A stretch of 64,000 nt of DNA, from positions 1 through 64,000 of the forward strand of contig NZ_PPRT01000028.1 of assembly GCF_002902725.1 (NCBI RefSeq), given 5' to 3'. The position numbers were made by a program, and so were the translations under genes. The number at the start of each line of letters is the position of its first letter. The stretch's first letter is position 1. The notes beneath the pieces are model-generated. The model worked only from the letters and a program-made list of their open reading frames with translations. It was not told where the DNA came from and did not search any database. Source of the stretch: Staphylococcus caprae. Its GTDB lineage: Bacteria; Bacillota; Bacilli; Staphylococcales; Staphylococcaceae. Positions 9,689-18,003 of this stretch are shown here, piece after piece.

Positions 9689-10529
9689 CAAATTCTAACA
9701 CTTTCGATTTATATATAGCGTCAGGTTGCAACTCAATTAATCTTGCCCCACGTTGTAAATCACCATAAGTATTGTAACCACCAACACGACCAAAGCTAAG
9801 GCGAATGCCATATAAATTAATCGTAAAATCATTGTCATGGTCATGACCGCAGAACACACCTTCAATATCTCCATTTAATAACATCTGGCTGAATAATCCG
9901 GAATTAATTTTTGAGCACGCAATGGGTTCATTGAAAATGCCATGATATTCAGCAATATTCTCAACTTCTTTATATTCTTGTAACGGAATATGCGTAAATA
10001 ATAAGTTATGTTGAAAGTTGTGTTGAAATTGAGTTTGATATGTTTGGTGTGTTTCTCTAAGCCAATTCACATGTTCAGGTCTTATAAAATCATAATCACC
10101 TATGCCAAATGGATTATAGTCTCCACCGTCAATGACATAAAGTACATGTGTGACTGTGTCATTGCTTTTAACTTCTATTGTATAAGCTTCTTTATCATCA
10201 ACAATGAGGCTATGATTTTTCTGTACGTAGTTAGTAGAATATTGGTCCTCAATATCGCGTAAGTCTGAACGTTTGAGGTGTCCCTCGGTATCGTGATTAC
10301 CAAATGTCGTTGCAATTTGCGTATCATATTGATTTAAATACTCCATTAATTCCTTGTAAACACGCCCCGAATCAATGACGCCTTCAGACCAAATTTGGTC
10401 ACCTGTTAATACTGTTATGTCAGGTTGATAGTGTGTCATCATATGATGAATTAAATCGTAAGTTTTTTGATCTTTTTCATCATTGTGTGGCCCAATATGT
10501 AAATCACTTAATTGTAGAATTGTAGTCAT
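9675..10529 (-). CDS. Calcineurin-like metallophosphoesterase
   Basis: 284-aa soluble enzyme with all the metal-binding motifs of the calcineurin-like family: DLH (D9, H11), TGDQ, GNHD, a later H in FTHIP, and GHDHDND near the C-terminus. These bind a two-metal centre that cleaves phosphomono- or phosphodiesters. No signal peptide is present, so it acts inside the cell. The start has an AAAGGAGA Shine-Dalgarno. The gene begins 13 bp after the LplC-type permease gene and overlaps the MATE gene. Its place in an import operon suggests that it processes an imported phosphodiester or phosphorylated compound. That is inference; the family is too broad for a firm substrate. Confidence 0.88.
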   Translation of the reverse strand: MTTILQLSDLHIGPHNDEKDQKTYDLIHHMMTHYQPDITVLTGDQIWSEGVIDSGRVYKELMEYLNQYDTQIATTFGNHDTEGHLKRSDLRDIEDQYSTNYVQKNHSLIVDDKEAYTIEVKSNDTVTHVLYVIDGGDYNPFGIGDYDFIRPEHVNWLRETHQTYQTQFQHNFQHNLLFTHIPLQEYKEVENIAEYHGIFNEPIACSKINSGLFSQMLLNGDIEGVFCGHDHDNDFTINLYGIRLSFGRVGGYNTYGDLQRGARLIELQPDAIYKSKVLEFDDRF

Positions 10530-10542
10530 TGTTTCGTCTCCT

Positions 10543-11439
10543 TTACTCTTTTGTCGAACCGATATTGATACCTTTTACAAAATGCTTCTGAACGAATGGG
10601 AAGAGGAATAGTACTGGAATTGTTAATAGTACAATCATGGCCATCTGCATTGAGTCACCTGTAATTGTCAACTTGTCTAACATTGCATATGAACCTGACT
10701 TTTGTTTTAAAGCATCTGCAATGGCGGCTTGTTTCGTTAACATATCTTGTAAAACAGTAGCTAACGGTTTGAGATTTGGATTACGTACGAAGAATGCACC
10801 TGTAAACCAATCATTCCATTGACTCACCGCGTTAAATAATGTAATGGATGCTACCACGGGTTTGCTCATGGGTAAGACAATTTTCCAAAAGATTTGAAAG
10901 TCATTACAACCATCTACTCTAGCGGCTTCAATTACACTACTAGGTAACTGATTGAAGAATGTACGCATAATTAAAATGTTATAAACGCTATAAAGTGACG
11001 GTAAAATGTATACCCAGAATGTATCTGTTAAATGTAGTTGATTTAATAGGATATAAAGTGGTACAACACCGGCACTGAATAACATCGTAAATACTAGGAA
11101 GAATGAGATGATTCTTCGAAATGGTAAACTTTTGATTGTTAGAACGTATGCCGCCATAGCCGTTAATATCACACTTAATATTGTTCCTATGACTGTCTTC
11201 GCGATACTAATGAATAATGCGTTTAATAACGTACCTTGTTTGAATATCTCCTTAAAATTATCTAGCGAAAATTTACGCGGGTAGAAAGTGATGCCACCTT
11301 TTTGAGCATCTACCCCAGAGTTAAATGCTAAGGCAAAGATATTAATCATCGGTAGGATAATTGTGATCACTAAGCCAATAATAATGATTAATGAGATAAT
11401 ACGAATGACAATTGCACTTTTATCTTGTGAAACTTTCAT
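10543..11439 (-). CDS. ABC transporter permease, LplC/YtcP type
   Basis: 298-aa inner-membrane permease of the carbohydrate-uptake ABC class (LplC/YtcP group, related to MalG). It has about six membrane segments. The cytoplasmic EAA loop reads EAARVDGCNDFQIFWKIVLP and contacts the ATPase. It ends with the FVKGINIGSTKE tail common in LplC/YtcP proteins. It follows the lipoprotein gene by 15 bp and has an AGAGGTGG Shine-Dalgarno. It should pair with the LplB-type permease of the same operon to form the membrane channel. Confidence 0.9.
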   Translation of the reverse strand: MKVSQDKSAIVIRIISLIIIIGLVITIILPMINIFALAFNSGVDAQKGGITFYPRKFSLDNFKEIFKQGTLLNALFISIAKTVIGTILSVILTAMAAYVLTIKSLPFRRIISFFLVFTMLFSAGVVPLYILLNQLHLTDTFWVYILPSLYSVYNILIMRTFFNQLPSSVIEAARVDGCNDFQIFWKIVLPMSKPVVASITLFNAVSQWNDWFTGAFFVRNPNLKPLATVLQDMLTKQAAIADALKQKSGSYAMLDKLTITGDSMQMAMIVLLTIPVLFLFPFVQKHFVKGINIGSTKE

Positions 11440-11454
11440 TGTCTATGCCACCTC

Positions 11455-13143
11455 TTAATAAATGATTTGAGTTCCTTTTTTATCTCTTTGATTTTCAACG
11501 TATCTTTCAAATTGATTTAAGCCTGCCTCTTCTAAACGTTGCTTAGCACTATCAATAATTTGTTTTGCTTCTTTGTCTGATTGAGAATAATATGCACGTT
11601 TAATAGCGTCACTATAATCATCGAGTGCAACTTCTAAATCTTCTCCATATTCATATTTAGATAGGAACGATTTTACTGTGAGTCCGTTTACGATTTTGGC
11701 GTGTTTCTGTTTTTCATCGTAATGCCACATATCAGCAATCTTTTCAGGAGTAGTTTTTTTCGTTTTTGTATTATCTCCGTATTCAGTTTCACCAAAATCA
11801 GCTTTATTATCGATATCGGTATAACCAAGATGATCTGCCCAATAAGAACCTGCACCTCTAAAACCACGTTTTTTAGCTTCGTCTGGATTATTTTCCACTT
11901 CTTTTAAAACTTCAGGTTTAACATGAGGGTTACCTTTCTTATCTAAAGTATAGTCACGTCCTTTAATACCGTATTGACCGAGTAATTTACCTTCACGACT
12001 TGCAAGGAAATCAGCGAGTTTAACGACGTCTTCAGGATGTTCAGTCGTACTTGGTACAGCCCAACCGTTTGCGCCTGATTTATATGGCTTTTCAACTCTA
12101 AATTTACCTTTGACTGTGTTGAGTGGTCCAAGTGGAACGTATTTCATACTTTGGTTTTCAGTAACGTAGTTATGTAAATCTGAAACAATGCCCCATGAAC
12201 CATTAACTAGTCCTTCTTTTGCTTTATTTTCTTCCATTGTATAGAACTCTTTCGTCATTAAGCCCTTTTTCATAAGGTCTTTAACGTAATGTACACGTTT
12301 AAGCGGATAATCAGTTTGTGATTCATGTACAATTTTCTTACCTTTATTTAAAAATTTCTCATCAGACTGACCAGTCCAAACAAGGTCATTATAGAATTTA
12401 GTACGATCGTCACCGCCCCATGCTGTTGGGCCAATAGGTGTGATTTCTTTACCATTATCATCTTTGAAGTGGTGTTCTTTCATCTTCTCAGCAAGTTTTT
12501 CAACATCTTTTGATGTCTTGATAGATGCAGGGTTGATATGAAGTTTATCCATGATATCTTTTCTGACATAAGGACCACCTACAGTACGACGTTCTTCTTG
12601 CCCTGGATGACGGTTAATCCCCATATGTACAAGGTACGTCCCATCCTGTTCTTTATTAAACATGATGTTATCTTTCGTATCCTTTGGTAGATATCCTTTT
12701 TTGAAATACTTACTATAAATTTTTGTGTTTTTAAGCATTTTTGTTAAGTCTGTGAGTCGACCTTGTTTCGCTGCTTTATTTAGTACTTTCATTTCAGGAC
12801 GTCCACTATCGTCTAAGTAATAAACGATGAAATCGGGTAAATCTCCTGAAGCGAGTCCTGACGTTAATGCTTCTGTGGAATCTTCATTAGAAACGGTTTG
12901 GAGCTCTAACGTAATGCCAGTCTTTTTCTTAAGTTCTTGAGCAACTTCTTTATTCATTTTAGGTGAGGCATCGTTATCACTTTGAAACACAAGTCCTTTT
13001 AGTTTTCTATCTGCAATCCATGTATCTGGTTTACCTTTAGCATCTGCTTTTCTTTTCGCTTCATCTTGCGTTTTATCTTTGCTACATGCTGTTACGAATA
13101 AAATGACTGCAATCATTAAGATGAGCATAGATTTTCTAAACAT
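11455..13143 (-). CDS. Lipoprotein solute-binding protein, LplA type
   Basis: Extracellular solute-binding lipoprotein (family 1, LplA/YtcQ group) that captures substrate for the ABC importer. Two in-frame ATG codons are possible. I choose the one ending at 13143 (562 aa) because AAGGAG is 7 nt away from it and almost touches the upstream ATG ending at 13149. The signal peptide ends in the lipobox FVTAC, giving the lipidated Cys20. A lysine-rich linker and a long mature domain (WIADRK..., GSWGIVSD..., GANGWAVP...) follow. Proteins of this size and type bind oligosaccharides or glycoside-like compounds in Bacilli. The ligand here is unknown. Confidence 0.9.
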   Translation of the reverse strand: MFRKSMLILMIAVILFVTACSKDKTQDEAKRKADAKGKPDTWIADRKLKGLVFQSDNDASPKMNKEVAQELKKKTGITLELQTVSNEDSTEALTSGLASGDLPDFIVYYLDDSGRPEMKVLNKAAKQGRLTDLTKMLKNTKIYSKYFKKGYLPKDTKDNIMFNKEQDGTYLVHMGINRHPGQEERRTVGGPYVRKDIMDKLHINPASIKTSKDVEKLAEKMKEHHFKDDNGKEITPIGPTAWGGDDRTKFYNDLVWTGQSDEKFLNKGKKIVHESQTDYPLKRVHYVKDLMKKGLMTKEFYTMEENKAKEGLVNGSWGIVSDLHNYVTENQSMKYVPLGPLNTVKGKFRVEKPYKSGANGWAVPSTTEHPEDVVKLADFLASREGKLLGQYGIKGRDYTLDKKGNPHVKPEVLKEVENNPDEAKKRGFRGAGSYWADHLGYTDIDNKADFGETEYGDNTKTKKTTPEKIADMWHYDEKQKHAKIVNGLTVKSFLSKYEYGEDLEVALDDYSDAIKRAYYSQSDKEAKQIIDSAKQRLEEAGLNQFERYVENQRDKKGTQIIY

Positions 13144-13154
13144 GTACATTCTCC

Positions 13155-14111
13155 TTAATATAGTGATGTATCCAGCTTCTTATCTGCGAATTTATTAATA
13201 ATGACGACAGCGATAAGTCCTATTACGCCTTGTAATAGACCAATAGCGATTGCGTAACTAAAATCGCCTTGCTCAATACCAGTACGAATAACAAATGTAT
13301 CAAGTATTTCCGAGACGTTAGCGTTACCTGGTGTTTTGAGTAGGTAGATTTGATCGAACCCTGCTTTTAAAATATCGCCTAGAGAAATGATGAATAAGAT
13401 AACAATTGTTGGCGTTAACATAGGTAAGGTAATATGTATAATTTGTTTGAAACGATTTGCGCCATCAATTGCAGCTGATTCATAAATTTCAGGATTAATA
13501 CTCATAATTGCTGCAAAATAAATAATGGAATCCCAACCTACATTCTTCCAAATATAACTAGAAAACATGATGGTGTGGAAATACTCAGGATTCATCATAA
13601 AGTAAGTCGACCCGTCGCCACCAAATTGATGGATCAGTTGATTCATAAGTCCATCATCAGGAGCGAGTAATTTCTTGAAAATACCGATGACCACAACCCA
13701 TGATAAAAAGTGAGGAATATAAAGCACACCTTGAAATAGACCTCTGATCTTACCTAATTTAGAATCTTTAATTTCGTTAAACATAATGGCTAAAATAATT
13801 GGAAATGGTAGAGCTAAAATCAATTTCATACCACTTATAATTAGTGTATTCATAATAATTTGAATACAGCGAGGGTCAGAGAAAAATCGTTTGAAATAGT
13901 ATAATCCTTTCCAATCACCGCCGATGATACCAGTATCGAAGCGGAAATCTTTGAATGCCAGAACAAGACTTGTCATTGGAATATAGTTGAAAATCAAGAA
14001 AAAGAGTAAACAAGGTAAAATCATTAAGTAAAGTACTTTATGTTCCCACATTCTTTTTAACAAAGGTTTTTGATGAGTGGATTGAAGGCTTTGTTTTTTG
14101 ATTTTACTCAC
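13155..14111 (-). CDS. ABC transporter permease, LplB type
   Basis: 318-aa membrane permease of the LplB/YteP group. A basic cytoplasmic N-terminus is followed by about six hydrophobic segments (first near 28-50). The EAA-type loop reads YESAAIDGANRFKQIIHITLP. Its start overlaps the stop of the ATPase gene by 4 bp (ATGA). It is the second channel subunit of the importer. Confidence 0.9.
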   Translation of the reverse strand: MSKIKKQSLQSTHQKPLLKRMWEHKVLYLMILPCLLFFLIFNYIPMTSLVLAFKDFRFDTGIIGGDWKGLYYFKRFFSDPRCIQIIMNTLIISGMKLILALPFPIILAIMFNEIKDSKLGKIRGLFQGVLYIPHFLSWVVVIGIFKKLLAPDDGLMNQLIHQFGGDGSTYFMMNPEYFHTIMFSSYIWKNVGWDSIIYFAAIMSINPEIYESAAIDGANRFKQIIHITLPMLTPTIVILFIISLGDILKAGFDQIYLLKTPGNANVSEILDTFVIRTGIEQGDFSYAIAIGLLQGVIGLIAVVIINKFADKKLDTSLY

Positions 14112-15199
14112 GATAAAACCTCCTCTTGTACTCTTTCGCCTGAATCAGAATCGAAAAAGTGTGCATCTTTAGTTTTTATACCGAAGGAAACTGTTTGGCC
14201 TAATTCGAAATCCAAATTACTATCTACAGCTGCTACAATTTTATGTTCGTTGTGATGACAGTGAAGTAATTTGTATGAACCCGTTAACTCAACCAAATCT
14301 ACAGTAAATTGAGACAGTTGGATTGGATAATGACTTATTTCGTTATCCTCAACAAGATGTAAGTCTTCAGGTCGTATACCAAGTCTGTATTGTGCATGTG
14401 ATGCAAGTTGAAGTGATGAAGCATCAGCCACTTTTTGTCCATCGAAGTACCAAGCATCTAAGTGATAGGTCATTGGAATCATATTCATTGATGGGCTACC
14501 AATGAAAGTGGCAACAAATTCATTGACAGGATGACGATAAATTTCTTCAGGTGTACCAATTTGTTGTATTTCACCTTGATTTAAAATGACAATACGTGAT
14601 GCCATTGTCATTGCTTCAGTTTGGTCGTGTGTCACGTAAATCGTTGTTGCTTTCATTTGTTTATGTATTTTTATGATTTCACTTCTCATATTACTTCGTA
14701 ATTTAGCGTCTAAATTAGAAAGTGGTTCATCCATGAGAAAGATTTGAGCTTCTCTGACGATAGCTCTTCCAAGTGCCACACGTTGACGTTGTCCTCCAGA
14801 TAAAGCTTTAGGTTTGCGGTCGAGAAGGTTTTCAATTTCTAATATTTGAGCTGCATGTTGAATTTTTTCGTCGTAAATTTTCTTTTTGATTCCTCGCATT
14901 TTTAAGCCAAAAGCTAAATTTTTATAAACTGTCATGTGTGGATATAAGGCATAATTTTGAAAGACCATAGCAATATTACGATCTTTAGGTTGTAAATCGT
15001 TAATCACTTTATCGTTGATACTAATTGTCCCCTTGCTTACGTCTTCAAGTCCTGCAATCATACGTAACGTTGTTGATTTCCCACATCCCGAAGGTCCTAC
15101 AAATACTACAAATTCATTGTCCTCAATATCTAGATTGAAATCTTTAACTGCGTGACTACCATTGTCGTAAACTTTGTTTAAATCCTTGATTTGTATCAT
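14108..15199 (-). CDS. ABC transporter ATPase, UgpC/MsmK type
   Basis: 363-aa ATPase that powers a carbohydrate-type ABC importer. It has Walker A GPSGCGKST (about 34-42), the Q-loop in VFQNYALYPHMT, signature LSGGQRQRVALGRA, Walker B IFLMDEP, the D-loop SNLDAK and the H-loop YVTHDQ. The C-terminal TOBE-like regulatory domain (about 240-363) is typical of MalK/UgpC/MsmX. The start has AAAGGAGC. It is the first gene of the operon. LplABC-type importers in Bacilli often lack their own ATPase and share MsmX; here one is encoded in the cluster, which makes the system self-sufficient. Confidence 0.93.
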   Translation of the reverse strand: MIQIKDLNKVYDNGSHAVKDFNLDIEDNEFVVFVGPSGCGKSTTLRMIAGLEDVSKGTISINDKVINDLQPKDRNIAMVFQNYALYPHMTVYKNLAFGLKMRGIKKKIYDEKIQHAAQILEIENLLDRKPKALSGGQRQRVALGRAIVREAQIFLMDEPLSNLDAKLRSNMRSEIIKIHKQMKATTIYVTHDQTEAMTMASRIVILNQGEIQQIGTPEEIYRHPVNEFVATFIGSPSMNMIPMTYHLDAWYFDGQKVADASSLQLASHAQYRLGIRPEDLHLVEDNEISHYPIQLSQFTVDLVELTGSYKLLHCHHNEHKIVAAVDSNLDFELGQTVSFGIKTKDAHFFDSDSGERVQEEVLS

Positions 15200-15233
15200 G
15201 TCTTTGCTCCTTTGAAGATTTAATCACAAGTTC

Positions 15234-15260
15234 AGTATAAGTAATCACTATTAAAGTAAA
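15234..15260 (-). promoter_or_regulatory. Candidate promoter of the accessory ABC operon
   Basis: On the minus strand TTTACT (complement of 15255-15260) and TATACT (complement of 15234-15239) are 15 bp apart. The -10 is good, and the -35 and spacing are weak. This fits a promoter that needs help or is regulated. No clear DeoR operator was recognised. Confidence 0.35.
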
Positions 15261-15320
15261 CTTTTTTCAAATTTAAGTTTTCGTAAATCAAAATTTTTTG
15301 TTTGTAATTTTTCAAAAATA

Positions 15321-15362
15321 AAAAGACTAAAAACGTTGATAGAACAACATTTTCAGTCTTTT
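15321..15362 (-). terminator. Strong terminator-like hairpin upstream of the ABC operon
   Basis: Arms 15321-15338 and 15345-15362 (18 nt each, mostly paired with G-U pairs) close a 6-nt loop. The minus strand continues with a TTTTTATTTTT-like tract. It lies past the pgpB terminator, so it either backs that up or ends an unannotated short transcript. Confidence 0.65.
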
Positions 15363-15466
15363 ATTAACAAAAATGAAAACAAAGAAATTAATATAAGATA
15401 AATATTATTAACATTGAGATTACAAATCGTATTTATTTAAAAACGCCGATTTGAATATACTAAATA

Positions 15467-15508
15467 AACCACTAAAATCATTGTTGAATCACAATCATTT
15501 CAGTGGTT
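15467..15508 (-). terminator. Terminator of the murG-pgpB transcript
   Basis: Arms 15467-15483 and 15492-15508 pair over 17 nt with one mismatch and one G-U. On the minus strand a T-rich stretch follows. It lies 41 bp past the pgpB stop. Confidence 0.75.
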
Positions 15509-15549
15509 AGGTCAACTGCTATTTAATTTAAAATTCCAATCGAGCTTAT

Positions 15550-16164
15550 TTATACGACGAGTTGTTTCTTCAATATTAACGTTGATAAAACAATGCAGAA
15601 GGCGCCACCAATAATGCCAGCAATAATATCTGTAGGATAATGAACGCCTAGATACACTCTAGAAGTTGATATTAATAAAATGAAAAGCGCGCATAAACCG
15701 ATTAACACGCCTTTAGAGATACCAGAATCATGACGGTTAATTACATATATAGCACTTCCGAAGAAAGAGGTTGCGCCCATTGCATGGCCGCTTGGAAAGC
15801 TAAATCCTGAAATATCAATTAAACGTAAGAGTGTTGGACGTTCTCTATCGAAGATATTTTTCAAAACAGGATTAAGTACACTTGATAATCCCATTGCAAT
15901 GACGAAAAATAATGTTTCGATTTGATAGCGTTTAAGCATTAAATATGCGACTAATGTAAGAGATAAACATAACATTGCCCACACTTCACCTAGTTTTGTC
16001 GCACCAAGCATAATAGATGTGGTGATAAAACTTTCTGACGAATAAATAAATTCATACACTTCATTATCAATCCACTTTCCAAGACGCGATTCATGGAAAA
16101 AGGCGATAATCCCGAATATAAGTGTAAAGACAATGAGTAACGAAATGCGTGTCCAACGATTCAT
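15550..16164 (-). CDS. pgpB: PAP2-family membrane phosphatase
   Basis: 204-aa integral membrane phosphatase of the PAP2 superfamily, with about six membrane segments. All three catalytic motifs are present: KNIFDRERP, SFPSGH and SRVYLGVHYPTD. Likely substrates are lipid phosphates such as undecaprenyl pyrophosphate or phosphatidylglycerol phosphate; the sequence does not decide which. The start has AGGAGG. It begins 12 bp after murG, whose product uses the undecaprenyl carrier, which favours a role in carrier recycling. The symbol follows the usual S. aureus annotation of this position. Confidence 0.85.
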   Translation of the reverse strand: MNRWTRISLLIVFTLIFGIIAFFHESRLGKWIDNEVYEFIYSSESFITTSIMLGATKLGEVWAMLCLSLTLVAYLMLKRYQIETLFFVIAMGLSSVLNPVLKNIFDRERPTLLRLIDISGFSFPSGHAMGATSFFGSAIYVINRHDSGISKGVLIGLCALFILLISTSRVYLGVHYPTDIIAGIIGGAFCIVLSTLILKKQLVV

Positions 16165-16176
16165 GCCTGGTGCCTC

Positions 16177-17250
16177 CTACTTGTTTAATGCATCATGTAC
16201 AATTTTATCAAATAAATCTTCTTTCGTGTAACTTTCTTTATATGTTTTCATTTGATTAATAATAGCTTCGCGATTGGATTCTATATCATTTAATTCTTGT
16301 ATTAACCCAACTTGAGTGAGTTTATCTTCAAGTATGTGACGACCGTAACCTTTAGATTCAAAGTTCTTAGCGTTATCAATTTGGTCTCCACGAGATTGAT
16401 CTAAACCTAATGGTATTAATAGCATAGGTATTCTTAAAGTTAAGAACTCATAAATCGCATTTGCTCCTGCACGACTTACTACCGTATCTGTAATAGCAAG
16501 TAAATCGGTTAAGTCATCTGTAACAAATTCGTATTGGACGTAGCCCTCTTTATTAATAGAATCATCGACTAAACCTTTACCAGTTAAATGAATAATTTGA
16601 TATTCGTGAAGTAAAGATTCTAAATTTTCACGGATTGTTTCATTAAGTTTTTTACTTCCAAGACTTCCACCCATGATAAGTAAAACTTTCTTATTAGAGT
16701 TGAAGCCAGTTAATTGATAACCGCGATCTTTGTTACCTTGTTTTAAATCTTCTCGAACAGTTGCACCTACGAAATCAGCTTTTTCTTTCGGAAGATAGTT
16801 AAGTGTATCTTCAAACGTTGTATAAATTTTCTTAGCGAATTTCAGTGCAATTTTATTGGCTAAACCTGGTGTTAAATCTGATTCATGGATAATGGTTGGG
16901 ATATTTAATGAGCGCGCAGCGATGACGACTGGAACGCTGACGAAGCCACCCTTAGAGAATAGTAAATCAGGCTTTTGTTGTTTGAGTATTTTACGTGCGT
17001 CTAAGATTCCTTTCAATACTTTGAAAACATCTTTCGCATTTTCAAATGATAAATAGCGACGCAATTTACCACTAGAAATCGGATAATATTTTATATCTGG
17101 AAGTTGAGACTCAATCATTTCTCTTTCAATCCCTTGTTTAGACCCGATATAAAACGCTTCGTGTCCCTTTTCTATAGCAGTGGGAATAAGACTTAGGTTC
17201 ACTGAAACGTGCCCTACTGTTCCGCCACCGGTAAATGCAATTTTAGACAT
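16177..17250 (-). CDS. murG: UDP-GlcNAc:lipid I N-acetylglucosaminyltransferase
   Basis: Membrane-associated glycosyltransferase that turns lipid I into lipid II, the last cytoplasmic step of peptidoglycan precursor synthesis. The product is 357 aa from the ATG ending at 17250, which has an AGAGG Shine-Dalgarno at good distance. A TTG three codons upstream is open but unlikely. Visible motifs are the glycine-rich loop TGGGTVGHV at the N-terminus, HESDLTPG, the second-domain loop MGGSLGSKKLN and the donor-binding region RAGANAIYEFLTLRIPMLL. It is middle gene of GNAT-murG-pgpB; gaps are 18 and 12 bp. This cluster is separate from the main dcw operon, as in other staphylococci. Confidence 0.97.
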   Translation of the reverse strand: MSKIAFTGGGTVGHVSVNLSLIPTAIEKGHEAFYIGSKQGIEREMIESQLPDIKYYPISSGKLRRYLSFENAKDVFKVLKGILDARKILKQQKPDLLFSKGGFVSVPVVIAARSLNIPTIIHESDLTPGLANKIALKFAKKIYTTFEDTLNYLPKEKADFVGATVREDLKQGNKDRGYQLTGFNSNKKVLLIMGGSLGSKKLNETIRENLESLLHEYQIIHLTGKGLVDDSINKEGYVQYEFVTDDLTDLLAITDTVVSRAGANAIYEFLTLRIPMLLIPLGLDQSRGDQIDNAKNFESKGYGRHILEDKLTQVGLIQELNDIESNREAIINQMKTYKESYTKEDLFDKIVHDALNK

Positions 17251-17268
17251 AAATGACAACCTCTATTC

Positions 17269-17772
17269 TTATATGTTTTTATAATAAGCGTAAAATGGTG
17301 CTCCTCTATTAAATGGATGGTAATCAATTTCAGCTTCGCCTACTTTTGTAAAACCAAATTTCTCAAATAGATTTTGAGCGGGTTTATTTAACGCAAATGT
17401 GTCTGTGAGAATCACATGAATGCCATGTTCTTCTGTTAATTCGACTGCAAATTGGAAAAGTTCCGTCGCAGCCCCTTTATAATCTTTAGATCCAGCTAAT
17501 CGATGAATCACATATGCACCTTCTCGATTTACTGGCCATTCAATGTCATCATACCACTCTGATTGATTTTGGTCGATAACAATAAATCCACAAATTTTAT
17601 CGTCTACATCTAATACGTAAAGTGTTTCGGTTTCAATGTCTTCTTCAAAGTGTTCAGTTACAGGATATTTATCATCCCACTGATTATGGTTGAATTCTTT
17701 CATTTTCTCTTTAGCTTCATCAACAAGTTGCTCAATAACAGGTAAATCTTTTTTAGTTGCTAATCTGATCAT
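17269..17772 (-). CDS. GNAT-family N-acetyltransferase
   Basis: 167-aa acetyltransferase of the GNAT fold. The central strand-loop region VIHRLAGSKDYKGAATELFQF stands at the acetyl-CoA site (a degenerate R/Q-x-x-G-x-G/A). The C-terminal segment NLFEKFGFTKVGE is the usual GNAT end. The start has AGAGGTG. It lies immediately upstream of murG, an arrangement kept in staphylococci. The acceptor substrate is unknown, and nothing visible ties it to cell wall synthesis except position. Confidence 0.85.
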   Translation of the reverse strand: MIRLATKKDLPVIEQLVDEAKEKMKEFNHNQWDDKYPVTEHFEEDIETETLYVLDVDDKICGFIVIDQNQSEWYDDIEWPVNREGAYVIHRLAGSKDYKGAATELFQFAVELTEEHGIHVILTDTFALNKPAQNLFEKFGFTKVGEAEIDYHPFNRGAPFYAYYKNI

Positions 17773-17815
17773 CTTACCAAAACACCTCTTTTTTAAAATA
17801 GTGAATAAAAATGAA

Positions 17816-17852
17816 ACGCCTCATTTCTTATATAATTTAACAAATGAGGCGT
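17816..17852. terminator. Terminator-like hairpin between ctpA and the GNAT gene
   Basis: Arms ACGCCTCATTT (17816-17826) and its perfect complement (17842-17852) form an 11-bp stem. T-rich tracts flank both sides, so it could work in both directions. It probably ends the ctpA transcript. Confidence 0.65.
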
Positions 17853-17892
17853 ATTTTAAACTTACAATTTTCAGAAAAGTCTTTTGCATTTT

Positions 17893-17982
17893 GCAATCGC
17901 ATAAGACTGGGACAATGAAAATAATGACACAAAATGATGCTTTCGTCCCAGTCCGCTTAGTACTACGATTGCGACAGTCACT
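17893..17982. repeat. Nested intergenic inverted repeat
   Basis: The outer arm GCAATCG (17893-17899) pairs with 17976-17982. The inner arm ACTGGGAC (17906-17913) pairs with 17945-17952. The GGGAC...GTCCC core and TTTCGTCCC segment match the element at 6967-7020. It lies between ctpA and the GNAT gene and has no coding content. Confidence 0.6.
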
Positions 17983-18003
17983 TTTCACAAAGTAATATAA
18001 ATT

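Larger units (their letters stand above)
15200..15549. other. Intergenic region between pgpB and the accessory operon
   Basis: 350 bp, very A/T rich. It holds the pgpB terminator (15467-15508), a second strong terminator-like hairpin (15321-15362) and the likely promoter region of the ABC operon (15234-15260). I find no gene in the stretch 15363-15466 between the two hairpins. Confidence 0.6.

Noticed and set aside
17251-17259. TTG start of murG three codons upstream
   Set aside because: The ATG gives the conserved MSKIAFTGG start and better spacing to AGAGG.
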